Assembly: GCA_030432925.1 (NCBI GenBank)
Contig: JAUILT010000021.1
Coordinates: 1-37,894, forward strand
Source: Bdellovibrionia bacterium
Lineage (GTDB): Bacteria > Bdellovibrionota > Bdellovibrionia > Bdellovibrionales > UBA1609
Length of the DNA stretch: 37,894 nt
Reading direction: 5' to 3'
In this document: positions 1-8,163 of the stretch, piece by piece
Numbering within the stretch: position 1 is the first letter of the stretch
Layout of the letters: every line of letters begins with the position of its first letter
Made by a program: the position numbers and the translations under genes
The notes under the pieces: model-generated
Told to the model about the DNA's origin: nothing
The model's database searches: none
The model's input: only the letters and a program-made list of their open reading frames with translations

Positions 1-159
1 TGAATAGCCAAGCCCTCGGACTAAGTAGTCAAACAAACTTCCATGTCCCAACTTTAAATAAAGTCGAGAGTCTTCCATTTGTTGCAACTTTTCAATAATA
101 AGATGACCGATTTCTTTTTCACGTTTTCTCAAAACAAGAAGTTCTTCATGTAGTTGCAA
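1..159 (-). CDS. HNH endonuclease-family protein, N-terminal part (runs off the window)
   Basis: This ORF is not in the supplied track; I read it by translating the minus strand. It gives 53 codons, open to the left edge. The N-terminal sequence is a charged helix followed by SRLYLKLGHGSLFDYLVRGLGYS. That resembles the N-terminal segment of a large HNH-endonuclease-like family common in Bdellovibrio-type genomes, with an R-LY-ELGYSSLFEY-LGYSE type pattern (remembered, not searched). I place the start at a TTG with GGAGGT five bases upstream. An in-frame TAG lies 27 bases before that TTG. The catalytic HNH region would lie outside the window, so function is inferred from the N-terminus only. 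Confidence 0.6.
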   Translation of the reverse strand, partial: MQLHEELLVLRKREKEIGHLIIEKLQQMEDSRLYLKLGHGSLFDYLVRGLGYS

Positions 160-244
160 ATGGACCTCCACTTTCGATGCCAGCAAAAACTATTGAGTGC
201 GAGTGGAAATATATCATGGCTTTTCAAATTTGGAATTTTACTCC

Positions 245-291
245 GAGGTGGGCTTTTTTGGGCTACTAACAAAAAAGCCCAGCTCGACCTC
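245..291. repeat. Strong inverted repeat (stem-loop)
   Basis: GGGCTTTTTTG at 250-260 and CAAAAAAGCCC at 270-280 form a perfect 11-bp stem with a 9-base loop. Outer arms GAGGT (245-249) and ACCTC (287-291) can extend it across a 6-base bulge. On the minus strand it lies about 90 bases upstream of the HNH-family start, so it could sit in that gene's 5' leader. No run of T follows the stem on either strand, so it is not a classic terminator. Confidence 0.55.
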
Positions 292-546
292 TCCGAGAAA
301 AAAAGATCACTCCTATGGGGATCTATGAGTCTAACAACGGGAATGGAGCAATGGTTTTGTGGTGGCGAGGCAAAGTGAATTTTTAAGAAAAACCATCGTC
401 AAAAGGTTTTTATTTTTTCTTTGTTTAATAACGCAAACTTTTCTATGCATGGAAATGAGAAATTATTCTTTCTAGGAATGGCCAATCCAACACTTCAATA
501 GGACTGTAGTTATTTGCAAGAGAGGTATTTAAAGACTCATGCTGAA

Positions 547-575
547 TTCAAAGCTACGATAGCCTCACGTATAAT
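547..575 (+). promoter_or_regulatory. Sigma70-type promoter candidate
   Basis: TTCAAA (-35, 4 of 6 matches) is followed after exactly 17 bases by a perfect TATAAT (-10). Transcription would begin near 582 and run through the hairpins at 703-803 towards the HicB-like ORF. This is one of the best promoter matches in the window, yet it lies 300 bases from the next possible coding start. Confidence 0.5.
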
Positions 576-702
576 CCGTTTAAGGCGAATTTAAATCGGC
601 ACAAAAATGGGCCCATAGCCTCAAGGTTTCAAGGGTTGGACAGCTTCTTATTTACAAAGGCTGATCCGGATAGATCACTGTTTTGCATCCTAACAGAACC
701 TT

Positions 703-727
703 TCTCACGGCCTTCCTGGCCGCGAGA
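703..727 (+). other. GC-rich hairpin in putative transcript
   Basis: TCTC-A-CGGCC and GGCCG-C-GAGA pair as 9 bp with one A/C mismatch around the loop TTCCT. It lies about 120 bases downstream of the promoter candidate and upstream of the HicB-like ORF. It may be part of a structured leader or small RNA. Confidence 0.4.
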
Positions 728-755
728 CCTATAGAAAAACAGACTCTTTGGTTTC

Positions 756-803
756 CTGAAAGCTAGCCCCGAAGGGGGCCGAGCTGGATGCGAGGACTTT
801 CAG
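756..803 (+). other. Nested stem-loop in putative transcript
   Basis: An outer stem CTGAAAG/CTTTCAG (756-762 and 797-803) encloses an inner GCCCC-GAA-GGGGGC hairpin (766-779). A run of seven A follows the outer stem on the plus strand, so on the minus strand it is preceded by T. It is therefore not a plus-strand intrinsic terminator. Confidence 0.35.
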
Positions 804-873
804 AAAAAAACAACCAGGAGGGGCGGTAGTTTTACTCACCAACCTCAAAAATGGAGAGCCTCTGCCGGGGGCC

Positions 874-1119
874 TTGGTATCTTGGTACCATTTAATTGCT
901 CGACTTTTACACATAGAGGGTGAGAGATACTGGGGTGTCCTGATGCCTGATTTTGGTATCGCCACTCAAGGCAAGACCAAAAAAGAAGCCTATCTTATGG
1001 CTAAAGACGCTCTTGAATGCCTTATTGATGAAAAGGGCTTCAAAGTGGATATCTCCGAGGCTCCCGACCGCAAATTCTATATCTCAGCCAGTTTTGGTGA
1101 CCATCAAGCATTTTCTTAG
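874..1119 (+). CDS. Orphan HicB-like antitoxin (possibly a remnant)
   Basis: HicB antitoxins neutralise the HicA mRNA interferase and usually repress their own operon. The 81-aa product has the HicB core: YWGVLMPDFGIATQGKTKKEA (beta strands and turn), then a helix AKDALECLIDEKGF. The segment near KFYISASFGDH matches the linker after which longer members carry a C-terminal helix-turn-helix. Here a stop follows directly, so that DNA-binding domain is absent. No HicA ORF (small, with a GSHHI-type motif) is visible on either side. The start is uncertain: only TTG is available, and its GGGGG lies too close to be a good ribosome site, although the frame stays open upstream to a TGA at 757. It may be a decayed antitoxin gene. 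Confidence 0.5.
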   Translation: MVSWYHLIARLLHIEGERYWGVLMPDFGIATQGKTKKEAYLMAKDALECLIDEKGFKVDISEAPDRKFYISASFGDHQAFS

Positions 1120-1164
1120 TTACTGCTATGTCTCCGGATTTTTTAGCGTCAGCCATGCATTTTC

Positions 1165-1241
1165 CCTTCCTCTTTAGGAAAGGTTGTTTGAGGTCACTCA
1201 AACTTTACATACCTTTTTGGCGAAAAAAACTTTCGCCAAAA
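1165..1241. terminator. Three tandem stem-loops between convergent genes
   Basis: The gap between the HicB-like stop and the recA stop holds three hairpins in a row. They are CCTTCCT/AGGAAAGG (1165-1183, one bulge), GTTTGAG-GTCA-CTCAAAC (1186-1203), and TTTTGGCGAAA-AAAAC-TTTCGCCAAAA (1215-1241, 11 bp perfect). The last pairs its own T and A runs, so it is not a textbook intrinsic terminator, but the site fits a bidirectional transcription stop for recA. Confidence 0.4.
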
Positions 1242-1262
1242 TAGGCCTGAAGGATACAAAAC

Positions 1263-2381
1263 CTAATGCTTTGTTGCTTTCTTACTCTTTGTTGGTCGAG
1301 CGGCGGAGGCCACTTTCTGCTGTTCTTGAGCCTTTTCAGCCAGAGTTTCCGTCGCTTCTGCTTTGGCTGCTTTTTCAATACCGTAGGCTTGAAGAATCTG
1401 AGAACGCAACTGGGTCTTGAGCTCTGTATTTTCCTTCAAAAAGGTTTTAGCGGCGTCACGCCCCTGTCCCATTCTTTCGCCATTGATACTGTACCAGGCA
1501 CCAGACTTTTCAATCAGATCCTTTTTCACACCCAAGTCCAGAATATCCCCTTCTGCAGAAATTCCTTCCCCGTACATTAGGTCAAACTCCACTTTAGCAA
1601 AAGGAGGAGCCATTTTGTTCTTTACAACTTTCACAGCCGTGCGGTTACCCACAATCTCATCTCCATTTTTGATGGCACCAATTCTTCGCACATCCAAACG
1701 GACAGAAGAGTAAAATTTCAAAGCGTTTCCACCAGTAGTGGTCTCAGGGTTTCCAAACATCACACCGATCTTCATGCGAATCTGGTTAATAAAAATCACA
1801 AGCGTATTGCTGCGGTTAATAGCGGCTGTCAACTTTCTCAAGGCTTGAGACATCAGCCGTGCCTGAAGACCCATATGGGAGTCCCCCATATCACCTTCAA
1901 TTTCAGCTCTTGGAGTCAGTGCTGCTACTGAGTCCACAACAAGTACATCCACAGCTCCAGAACGAACCAGAGTCTCCGTGATTTCTAAAGCCTGTTCACC
2001 AGTATCGGGCTGAGAAACCAGCATATCATCAATATTACAGCCCAGCTTGCGAGCATACTGAATATCCAAGGCATGCTCAGCATCAACAAATGCCACCGTG
2101 GCACCTGCTTTTTGTGCCTGGGCAATTGTAGAGAGGGCCAAGGTTGTTTTACCTGAACTTTCAGGACCGTAAATCTCTACAATCCTCCCCTTAGGAAGAC
2201 CGCCAATTCCCAAAGCAATATCCAGACTGAGTGCTCCCGTACTATAAACCGGAATATTGTCTTGGATATTCTCTTTGGACCCCATCTTCATAATAGATCC
2301 CTTACCGAACTGCTTTTCGATATTAGAAATGGCTAGATCCAAAGCCTTTGCTTTATCGCTATTTTGAATAGTTGTTGCCAT
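1263..2381 (-). CDS. recA: Recombinase RecA
   Basis: RecA forms ATP-dependent filaments on single-stranded DNA, catalyses strand exchange, and triggers LexA self-cleavage. The 372-aa product has the full family pattern: N-terminal [19 protein letters not shown], Walker [10 protein letters not shown] near residue 70, the DAEHALD segment, Walker B-like [18 protein letters not shown], loop region [12 protein letters not shown], and [22 protein letters not shown]. An Ala/Lys-rich variable tail follows. I start at the MATTIQ methionine, which has AAGGAG just upstream, rather than the ten-codon-longer track ORF. The 172-bp gap to pncC should hold its own promoter. I did not find a convincing LexA box there by eye. 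The call is certain. Confidence 0.98.
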   Translation of the reverse strand: MATTIQNSDKAKALDLAISNIEKQFGKGSIMKMGSKENIQDNIPVYSTGALSLDIALGIGGLPKGRIVEIYGPESSGKTTLALSTIAQAQKAGATVAFVDAEHALDIQYARKLGCNIDDMLVSQPDTGEQALEITETLVRSGAVDVLVVDSVAALTPRAEIEGDMGDSHMGLQARLMSQALRKLTAAINRSNTLVIFINQIRMKIGVMFGNPETTTGGNALKFYSSVRLDVRRIGAIKNGDEIVGNRTAVKVVKNKMAPPFAKVEFDLMYGEGISAEGDILDLGVKKDLIEKSGAWYSINGERMGQGRDAAKTFLKENTELKTQLRSQILQAYGIEKAAKAEATETLAEKAQEQQKVASAARPTKSKKATKH

Positions 2382-2553
2382 GTTGCTCCTTCTTTCTACC
2401 AACAATCCCAATGAAGAGTCGGCTCCTCTTTCCGTCTCATCACCTATTTTTTGCCCCAGAGTTCACAGTAGCTCTCGTTTTTTGTTGGCTCCACTTTTCT
2501 CACCTTAAGTTTTGCCGCCTTGAACTTAAAACTGCTGTAGGCCCTCTTGCTTT

Positions 2554-3039
2554 CTATTTCATCGCATTTATTAGCAGCTCCAAAGCAAAATCCACCGATT
2601 GCTGCTGGATGTCCTGTCTTTTTGGGCCTGAAAACTGCTGCCTCTTAGCAGCTTCAAACCCCGGACCACTCACAGCAAAAAATACCGTCCCTACAGGCTT
2701 TTGCGGTGATCCGCCTCCCGGACCTGCAACTCCGGTGATACTGACTGACCAGTCACAATTCAAATGCTTTCTTGCCCCTCGAGCCATATAACGCGCCACA
2801 GGTTCACTGACCTCACCATAGGATTGCAAAGCTGTTTTGGGCACTCCAAGAATGCCTGTTTTCACGGCACTTGCATAGGACGTTACACTGCCCATGAAAA
2901 TAGCAGAAACACCGGGAACAGACGTCACCTGGGCTGATAAAAGCCCCCCTGTACAACTCTCGGCAAAGCCCAATGTCCAGTTTCGTTGCTGACAGATTTG
3001 AATCAGTAGGTTCACTTTTTCTAAAACTTGTTTATTCAT
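2554..3039 (-). CDS. pncC: Nicotinamide-nucleotide amidase, CinA C-terminal domain type
   Basis: This family deamidates NMN to nicotinic acid mononucleotide in pyridine nucleotide recycling. The 161-aa product is the stand-alone CinA C-terminal (PncC) domain. It shows FAESCTGGLLSAQVTSVPGVS near the start with the conserved Ser-Cys-Thr, the GSVTSYASAVKTGILGV strand-helix, the VSEPVARYMARGAR helix, and the SITGVAGPGGGSPQKPVGTV signature. The N-terminal MoCF-like domain of full CinA is missing, which is common. It lies 12 bp downstream of pgpA on the same strand and upstream of recA, so pgpA-pncC form a likely operon. The ribosome site is weak. Confidence 0.92.
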   Translation of the reverse strand: MNKQVLEKVNLLIQICQQRNWTLGFAESCTGGLLSAQVTSVPGVSAIFMGSVTSYASAVKTGILGVPKTALQSYGEVSEPVARYMARGARKHLNCDWSVSITGVAGPGGGSPQKPVGTVFFAVSGPGFEAAKRQQFSGPKRQDIQQQSVDFALELLINAMK

Positions 3040-3051
3040 CTGTAGAGCCTA

Positions 3052-3519
3052 TCAAAAGTATTCGAACCATTGTGTCTGCTGAGTGAGAGTCTGCATGATC
3101 AGGCTGGCTAGAATCCCTGCCAAAATATCATCGGCCACAACACCCAGACCTCCTTCCAGCTTTTCATCCGCCCACCCCACAGGAAAGGGCTTAAGAATAT
3201 CAAATAAACGAAACAGCACAAAAGCGGACAATAGCGCTGACCAAGTAGAAAGCATTGTGAAGGCAATTAATACACCCACGACTTCATCAATCACGACCTC
3301 TTTGGGGTCATGAGTCTGAGATCGAGATTCATAAGCCTGAGCCACCCAAATGGCCACTGCCGCCAACAAGAGGGTGGAAACCATATAAAAAACATCCCCT
3401 CCCATCCGTAACAAAAGTGCTAAAGGAATTGCCGCCAAAGAACCAAATGTTCCAGGAGCCTTGGGAATACGCCCCACATACGCAAATGTTGCTGTGAACT
3501 CCACCCATTGATTTTTCAC
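3052..3519 (-). CDS. pgpA: Phosphatidylglycerophosphatase A
   Basis: PgpA is an inner-membrane enzyme that dephosphorylates phosphatidylglycerophosphate to phosphatidylglycerol. The 155-aa product has the family hallmarks: GRIPKAPGTFGSLAAIP near the N-terminus, the acidic motif DPKEVVIDEVVGVLIA, the RLFDILKPFPVGWAD segment, and GGLGVVADDILAGILA with its metal-binding acidic pair. About four hydrophobic segments are visible. I move the start to an internal GTG (VKNQWVEF), which has GGGGGAG eight bases upstream. The track start, 11 codons earlier, has no ribosome site. The gene is divergent from pilT and leads into pncC after 12 bp. Confidence 0.93.
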   Translation of the reverse strand: MKNQWVEFTATFAYVGRIPKAPGTFGSLAAIPLALLLRMGGDVFYMVSTLLLAAVAIWVAQAYESRSQTHDPKEVVIDEVVGVLIAFTMLSTWSALLSAFVLFRLFDILKPFPVGWADEKLEGGLGVVADDILAGILASLIMQTLTQQTQWFEYF

Positions 3520-3670
3520 TGATGTTTCTCCCCCGCCAAAAGTCAGGCACACTCAGCCAACTGCGCTTTGGGTATAACTCAACTTTTCAGCTATATCCAT
3601 TATATATCCGGCTTTTTTACCGATAAGACAGAAGGGGCCTCATAAAGCCATAAACAACACAGGAGACAGC

Positions 3671-4882
3671 TTGGAACTGAACATCCGAAATATTCTGGAG
3701 TTGGCCATGCAGAAAAACGCCAGTGACGTGCACCTCAAGGCCGGAATTATGCCTGTCATCCGCAGGCACGGAACTCTTCGTCCACTGGCCTCTAATCTAC
3801 CCGTTCTTTCTGGAGAGGATATCGACCGGATGGCAGCATCTGTGATGGATGACAAACAAAAAGATATTTTTGAAAAAGATCGCGAAGTTGATGTGGGCTA
3901 CGGAATTTCGGGGTTGGGGCGCTTTCGTTTCAGCATTTTCAAACAACGTGGCACAACACGTATGGTGATTCGAAATATTCCACACACTGTACCCAACTTT
4001 CGTGATTTGCACCTCCCCAATAAAGTCGCTGACCTAGCTTTACTCGAGCGAGGCTTAGTCATTGTCACAGGGATCACCGGGTCTGGAAAGTCTTCAACTC
4101 TTGCCGCTATGATTGATCACATCAATCGCAACAAAAATAAACACATTCTAACCATTGAGGACCCCATTGAGTTTCTTATCCGCGACCGCAAATCCATTAT
4201 CACCCAAAGGGAACTAGGAGAAGATACGCGCAATCATACAAAAGCACTACGAGCCGCCCTTCGACAAGATCCGGATGTCATTCTCATTGGTGAAATGAGA
4301 GACCGGGAAACTATTGAAATCGCATTGCTGGCTGCTGAAACAGGTCATCTTGTCTTATCAACGCTGCACACATTAGATGCCACTGAGACCATCAATCGTG
4401 TGGTGGCCTCTTTTGATCCCTATCAACAGCAGCAGATTCGGATTCAACTTGCCAGTGTTCTTTCAGGAGTGATCAGTCAACGTCTTGCTCGAAAGAAAGA
4501 CAAATCTGGTTTTGTACCTGCTGTAGAAATTCTGGTGGGCAATGAACGAGTGAAAGACCTGATCATGGACCCACAAAAAACTCGTGAAATACGCGCCACC
4601 ATTGAAGAAGGTCAAGAGGCCTGGGGTATGCAGTCCTTTGATCAAAGCATTATGGAACTCGTTGCTCAAAATATTATCTCTTTTGACGAAGCTCTAAAAA
4701 CCTGCTCAAATCCAGAAGATTTTAAAGTTCGATTTAGCGGAATCACAGCTTTAGATGGCCGTAAATGGGCGGATTCCAGCAAGCACCGAAAAAAAGTCCA
4801 TGAAGCCTGGAGCCAGTTACCAGAAGTAGAACTCGATCTACCCGTAGATATTTCCCACAAGGCGAAAAAAAAGAAAAAGTAG
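3671..4882 (+). CDS. pilT: Type IV pilus retraction ATPase PilT
   Basis: PilT is a cytoplasmic hexameric ATPase that drives pilus retraction (twitching motility). The 403-aa product has an N-terminal PAS-like domain beginning MELNIRNILELAMQKNASDVHLKAG, Walker A GITGSGKSS (~residues 136-144), an Asp box region LTIEDPIEFLI, Walker B DPDVILIGEMRD and the His box GHLVLSTLHT. The AIRNLIRE-type region appears as VGNERVKDLIMDP. Compared with ~345 aa for typical PilT, there is a C-terminal extension ending in a run of five lysines. The start is TTG with AGGAG just upstream. In Bdellovibrio-like bacteria type IV pili matter for prey entry, so this paralogue may be relevant there (inference). Confidence 0.95.
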   Translation: MELNIRNILELAMQKNASDVHLKAGIMPVIRRHGTLRPLASNLPVLSGEDIDRMAASVMDDKQKDIFEKDREVDVGYGISGLGRFRFSIFKQRGTTRMVIRNIPHTVPNFRDLHLPNKVADLALLERGLVIVTGITGSGKSSTLAAMIDHINRNKNKHILTIEDPIEFLIRDRKSIITQRELGEDTRNHTKALRAALRQDPDVILIGEMRDRETIEIALLAAETGHLVLSTLHTLDATETINRVVASFDPYQQQQIRIQLASVLSGVISQRLARKKDKSGFVPAVEILVGNERVKDLIMDPQKTREIRATIEEGQEAWGMQSFDQSIMELVAQNIISFDEALKTCSNPEDFKVRFSGITALDGRKWADSSKHRKKVHEAWSQLPEVELDLPVDISHKAKKKKK

Positions 4883-4949
4883 AAACACATCGTTGATCGC
4901 CATTTACAAGTGCTTTCCCCAGCCTCTCGTTTATGCTACTTTGCCCACC

Positions 4950-5420
4950 ATGGGCTTAGATTCACAAAATCCAACAGAAAATTCTGAAGAAAAATCACCA
5001 CTCTGGATAAAGGCTTACAACAGCCTCATCCGCTATCTGGGAGCTCGAGACCATTCGGAAAAAGAGCTACGCATTAAGCTCAGCCAAAAGTACCCCGAAA
5101 ATATTGCAGAGGAGATGGTGGCCCTGGCCTACGAGAACAACTGGATGGCTAACCCCCAGGAGCTGGCCCAAAGAACCGCCGAACGCCTCATGGAGAAGGG
5201 CAAAGGCCCGCGCTATATTACCAACTACCTGTCTGAGAGGGGACTGCCAGAGGTGAGCATAGACCGCGAAGAGGCCCTAAAACTGGCCCGTGAAGTGGCA
5301 GAAATGAAGTTTGGCGATTTGAAGGAACTGAATTATGATGAACGACCCAAGGTGCAACGTTTTTTACAAGGCCGTGGATTCAGCCACGGGGTTATCAGCA
5401 CCGTGATTTTTGAAAATTGA
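4950..5420 (+). CDS. recX: Regulatory protein RecX
   Basis: RecX binds RecA filaments and inhibits recombinase and coprotease activity. From the chosen start the product is 156 aa. The N-terminal repeat reads AYNSLIRYLGARDHSEKELRIKLSQKYP, the usual RecX three-helix signature, followed by LAYENNWMANPQELAQRTAERLMEKGKGPRYITNYLSERGLPE, also typical. The track ORF begins 19 codons earlier at TTG; I prefer the ATG of MGLDSQNP because family similarity begins later still, but neither start has a good ribosome site. It lies between pilT and alaS, close to but not next to recA. Gene length and motifs make the family call strong. Confidence 0.88.
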   Translation: MGLDSQNPTENSEEKSPLWIKAYNSLIRYLGARDHSEKELRIKLSQKYPENIAEEMVALAYENNWMANPQELAQRTAERLMEKGKGPRYITNYLSERGLPEVSIDREEALKLAREVAEMKFGDLKELNYDERPKVQRFLQGRGFSHGVISTVIFEN

Positions 5421-5435
5421 GGTAGGTTCGCATAA

Positions 5436-8150
5436 ATGAATAGCAATGATCTTCGCAACAACTTTATCAAGTACTTCGAGAAAAACTCTCACCAACCAGT
5501 GACCAGCTCCAGTCTTGTTCCAAGCAACGACCCGACCCTGTTATTCAATAATGCCGGAATGAACCAATTCAAAAACACATTTCTTGGAATTGAGCAAAGA
5601 GACTACAATAGAGCTGTCAGCTCGCAAAAATGTGTACGAGCCGGTGGAAAACACAATGACCTAGAAAACGTCGGCCAGACAGCCCGTCATCACACTTTTT
5701 TTGAAATGCTAGGGAACTTTTCATTTGGTGATTACTTTAAAAAAGAGGCCATTCATTTTGCCTGGGAGTTTCTTACCAAAGAACTACAGATAGATAAAAA
5801 CCGTCTCTATGTTTCTGTTTTTGACAATGATGATGAGGCTGCTGATATCTGGCACAAACAGGAAAGTATTCCCAGAGACCGCATTTACCAGTTTGGTGAA
5901 AAGGACAACTTCTGGCGCATGGGTGATACGGGCCCCTGCGGCCCCTGTTCCGAGATTTTTTATGATCTAGGCCCTGAAGTGAGCGGCAATCCCAAAGACA
6001 ATGTTATGGGTGGTGAGGGTGATCGCTACATGGAGATCTGGAACCTAGTATTCATGCAGTTCAATGAAACTGAGAACGGTCAACAAAGCCCACTTCCCAA
6101 GCCCTCTGTAGATACGGGGATGGGTCTTGAACGTCTGTCTGCTGTTATGCAGGGTGAAATCAGTAACTATCACTCAGACCTATTTATGGACCTGATTGAA
6201 AAAGCCTGCAGTATCAGTAACTCTAAATATCAGAAATCCACCAAAGGGCTTAAGGGTAAAGTTCTCACTGAGGTGGAAACATCCAATATGGCCCTAAGGG
6301 TTCTGGCAGATCACGCCCGTGCAGCCGCCTTTTTGATTGGTGACGGGGTTCTTCCTTCCAACGATGGTCGTGGGTATGTTCTTCGAAGAATTATGAGACG
6401 AGGCATTCGCTATGGTCGACAGCTCAGCGAAAAAAGCCTGCTTCCCGCCGTGGTGGAGAGCGTGATCGGAAAAATGTCAGATTTTTACCCGGAACTGAGC
6501 ACCCAGAAAAACCTTATTATAAAAACCGTTTCCGACGAAGAACAACGGTTCCTTCAAACACTTGACCAGGGCACCAATATTTTAGATGACTCCTTACGTA
6601 AGCTGAAGGAGCAAGGGCAGTCCACTGTTGATGGGGCTCTAGTATTCAAGCTTTACGACACCTATGGTTTCCCAGTAGACCTCACTCAAGTGATGGCCCG
6701 GGAGCAAGGGTTTGAGGTGGATGAAGCTGGTTTTGAGTCCCACATGGAAGAGGCCCGCAATAAGGCCAAGGCCAGCTGGAAGGGGAAAACCATTTCTGGA
6801 GATGCCGCCCACCTGGTGACATTCTCTCAAGAAGCCTTTAAAAAACAGGGGGCCACTGAATTCACTGGATACACCACAACTTCCACCAACGATGCCACTC
6901 TTGTCGATATGTCCAATGGCTCCAAAAGAATCACCCGCCTGAGCCGCGGTGACACAGGCATCATTGTCACTAACAAAACCTGTTTTTATGCTGAAGGTGG
7001 CGGGCAAGTGGGTGACTCAGGTGTCATCACCACCTCTAGGGGTTCTGCCAGGGTCATTGACTGCACTCGACAAAACGATGTATTTCTTCATCACGTGGAA
7101 GTCACCGACGGCAGTATCCAAACAGAAGACTCCTGCCAGCTAAAAGTCACCAACCTCGCTCGCAGAAACACTGCCAATAATCACTCAGCCACGCACTTGA
7201 TGCACGCAGCATTAAGACAGGTTCTGGGTGATCATGTTCAACAGGCCGGCTCTCTCGTAGATCCAGAGCGACTCCGCTTTGACTTCACCCATAACAAACC
7301 CCTCTCTACTATTGAAATTCAGGACATTGAAACCCGGGTCAATCAGGCCATTGGCCGAGCAACAGAAGTCACCTCAAAAGTCACCTCTCCGGAAAAAGCC
7401 ATCAAGGAAGGCGCTCTTGCCCTATTTGGAGAGAAGTACGGAGACCAGGTCCGTGTGATCAAAATGGGGGATGACTCCATGGAGTTATGTGGAGGCACTC
7501 ATGTTCCCAACACCTCAGTGATTCGCGCCTTTAAAGTTGTTTCTGAATCTGGAGTCAGCTCCGGAGTGCGTCGGATCGAAGCCATCACTGGAGACCGGGC
7601 CATCAACTACCTGATGAAAAACACCCGAGAAAACCTGACGGCTCGCACTGAATCCGGTATCAACGAACCCTGGAGCCAGTACATTGAAGGGCAGCAACAG
7701 TCTGTCGATGTCCATATTCAGAATCTAAAAACCCATATCCGCAATCTGCAAAAAGAGGTTCAGTCCCTGAAAGGTGGACAGATCTCTGTGGAGAGTCTCA
7801 TTGGCAATGCCAAAAGCTTCTCCCACAATGGCTCAGAGGGACGCCTGGTGCTTGGAGACCTCCCCATTGATGACCGCAAGGTTCTCAGCGACCTATCAGA
7901 TAAACTTCGTGATAAAATCCAATCCGGTGTGATCGTTTTAATTGGGCAGGGAGACAAGAACCACCCTCTGCTAGTGACTGTCTCTAAAGATCTGTCTAAG
8001 GATCTACCCGCTGGAAAACTTTTAAAGGAGGTCGCCGAAGCATTGGGCGGGAAAGGGGGCGGACGGCCGGATTTTGCCCAAGGGGCTGCCCCCGATCGCA
8101 GCCAGATTGCCAAGGCCTTTGAAAAAGCCACCCGCTTTGTAGGAGTGTAG
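5436..8150 (+). CDS. alaS: Alanyl-tRNA synthetase
   Basis: AlaRS charges tRNA-Ala and hydrolyses mischarged Ser- and Gly-tRNA-Ala. The 904-aa product has the complete layout. The class II catalytic core begins NDLRNNFIKYFEKNSHQ and includes FNNAGMNQFKNTFLG, TARHHTFFEMLGNFSFGDYFK and GDTGPCGPCSEIFYD. A tRNA-recognition helical region follows. The editing domain carries HSATHLMHAALR and CGGTHVPNTS, which supply the zinc-type His and Cys ligands. The glycine-rich C-Ala domain ends near GGKGGGRPDFAQGAAPD. The start is ATG, 15 bp after the recX stop, with a poor ribosome site, so translation may be coupled to recX. The length is normal for the family. Confidence 0.98.
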   Translation: MNSNDLRNNFIKYFEKNSHQPVTSSSLVPSNDPTLLFNNAGMNQFKNTFLGIEQRDYNRAVSSQKCVRAGGKHNDLENVGQTARHHTFFEMLGNFSFGDYFKKEAIHFAWEFLTKELQIDKNRLYVSVFDNDDEAADIWHKQESIPRDRIYQFGEKDNFWRMGDTGPCGPCSEIFYDLGPEVSGNPKDNVMGGEGDRYMEIWNLVFMQFNETENGQQSPLPKPSVDTGMGLERLSAVMQGEISNYHSDLFMDLIEKACSISNSKYQKSTKGLKGKVLTEVETSNMALRVLADHARAAAFLIGDGVLPSNDGRGYVLRRIMRRGIRYGRQLSEKSLLPAVVESVIGKMSDFYPELSTQKNLIIKTVSDEEQRFLQTLDQGTNILDDSLRKLKEQGQSTVDGALVFKLYDTYGFPVDLTQVMAREQGFEVDEAGFESHMEEARNKAKASWKGKTISGDAAHLVTFSQEAFKKQGATEFTGYTTTSTNDATLVDMSNGSKRITRLSRGDTGIIVTNKTCFYAEGGGQVGDSGVITTSRGSARVIDCTRQNDVFLHHVEVTDGSIQTEDSCQLKVTNLARRNTANNHSATHLMHAALRQVLGDHVQQAGSLVDPERLRFDFTHNKPLSTIEIQDIETRVNQAIGRATEVTSKVTSPEKAIKEGALALFGEKYGDQVRVIKMGDDSMELCGGTHVPNTSVIRAFKVVSESGVSSGVRRIEAITGDRAINYLMKNTRENLTARTESGINEPWSQYIEGQQQSVDVHIQNLKTHIRNLQKEVQSLKGGQISVESLIGNAKSFSHNGSEGRLVLGDLPIDDRKVLSDLSDKLRDKIQSGVIVLIGQGDKNHPLLVTVSKDLSKDLPAGKLLKEVAEALGGKGGGRPDFAQGAAPDRSQIAKAFEKATRFVGV

Positions 8151-8163
8151 GGACAAAACCCTA
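8148..8163. terminator. Small hairpin spanning the convergent alaS and GT2 stops
   Basis: TAGGG-ACAAAA-CCCTA forms a 5-bp stem whose arms contain both stop codons, TAG of alaS and the complement of the opposing TAG. It is too short to be confident of termination. It is the only structure in this 10-bp gap. Confidence 0.3.

Larger units (their letters stand above)
160..873. other. 714-bp stretch without a convincing gene
   Basis: The listed ORFs at 154-378 (+) and 729-965 (-) have no recognisable protein pattern and overlap structured DNA, so I do not call them. The stretch holds an 11-bp perfect inverted repeat near 250-280, a strong sigma70-like promoter at 547-575, and two hairpins at 703-727 and 756-803. 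It could be a structured leader, a small RNA locus, or decayed accessory DNA. Confidence 0.5.

Noticed and set aside
154-378. 74-aa plus-strand ORF
   Set aside because: Antisense to the HNH-family start and running through an 11-bp inverted repeat; composition is not protein-like.
729-965. 78-aa minus-strand ORF
   Set aside because: Antisense to the HicB-like frame and the nested hairpin; no family pattern.
2382-2553. LexA (SOS) box upstream of recA
   Set aside because: No clear spaced palindrome was visible by eye; a scan with the clade's own motif would decide.
3571-3583. GGTATAACTCAA shared with 31859-31871
   Set aside because: 12-mers recur by chance in a window this long, and the contexts are unrelated.
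3615-3630. ACCGATAA before pilT as a flagellar sigma28 -10 site
   Set aside because: The expected TAAAGTTT-type -35 is absent at the right spacing.
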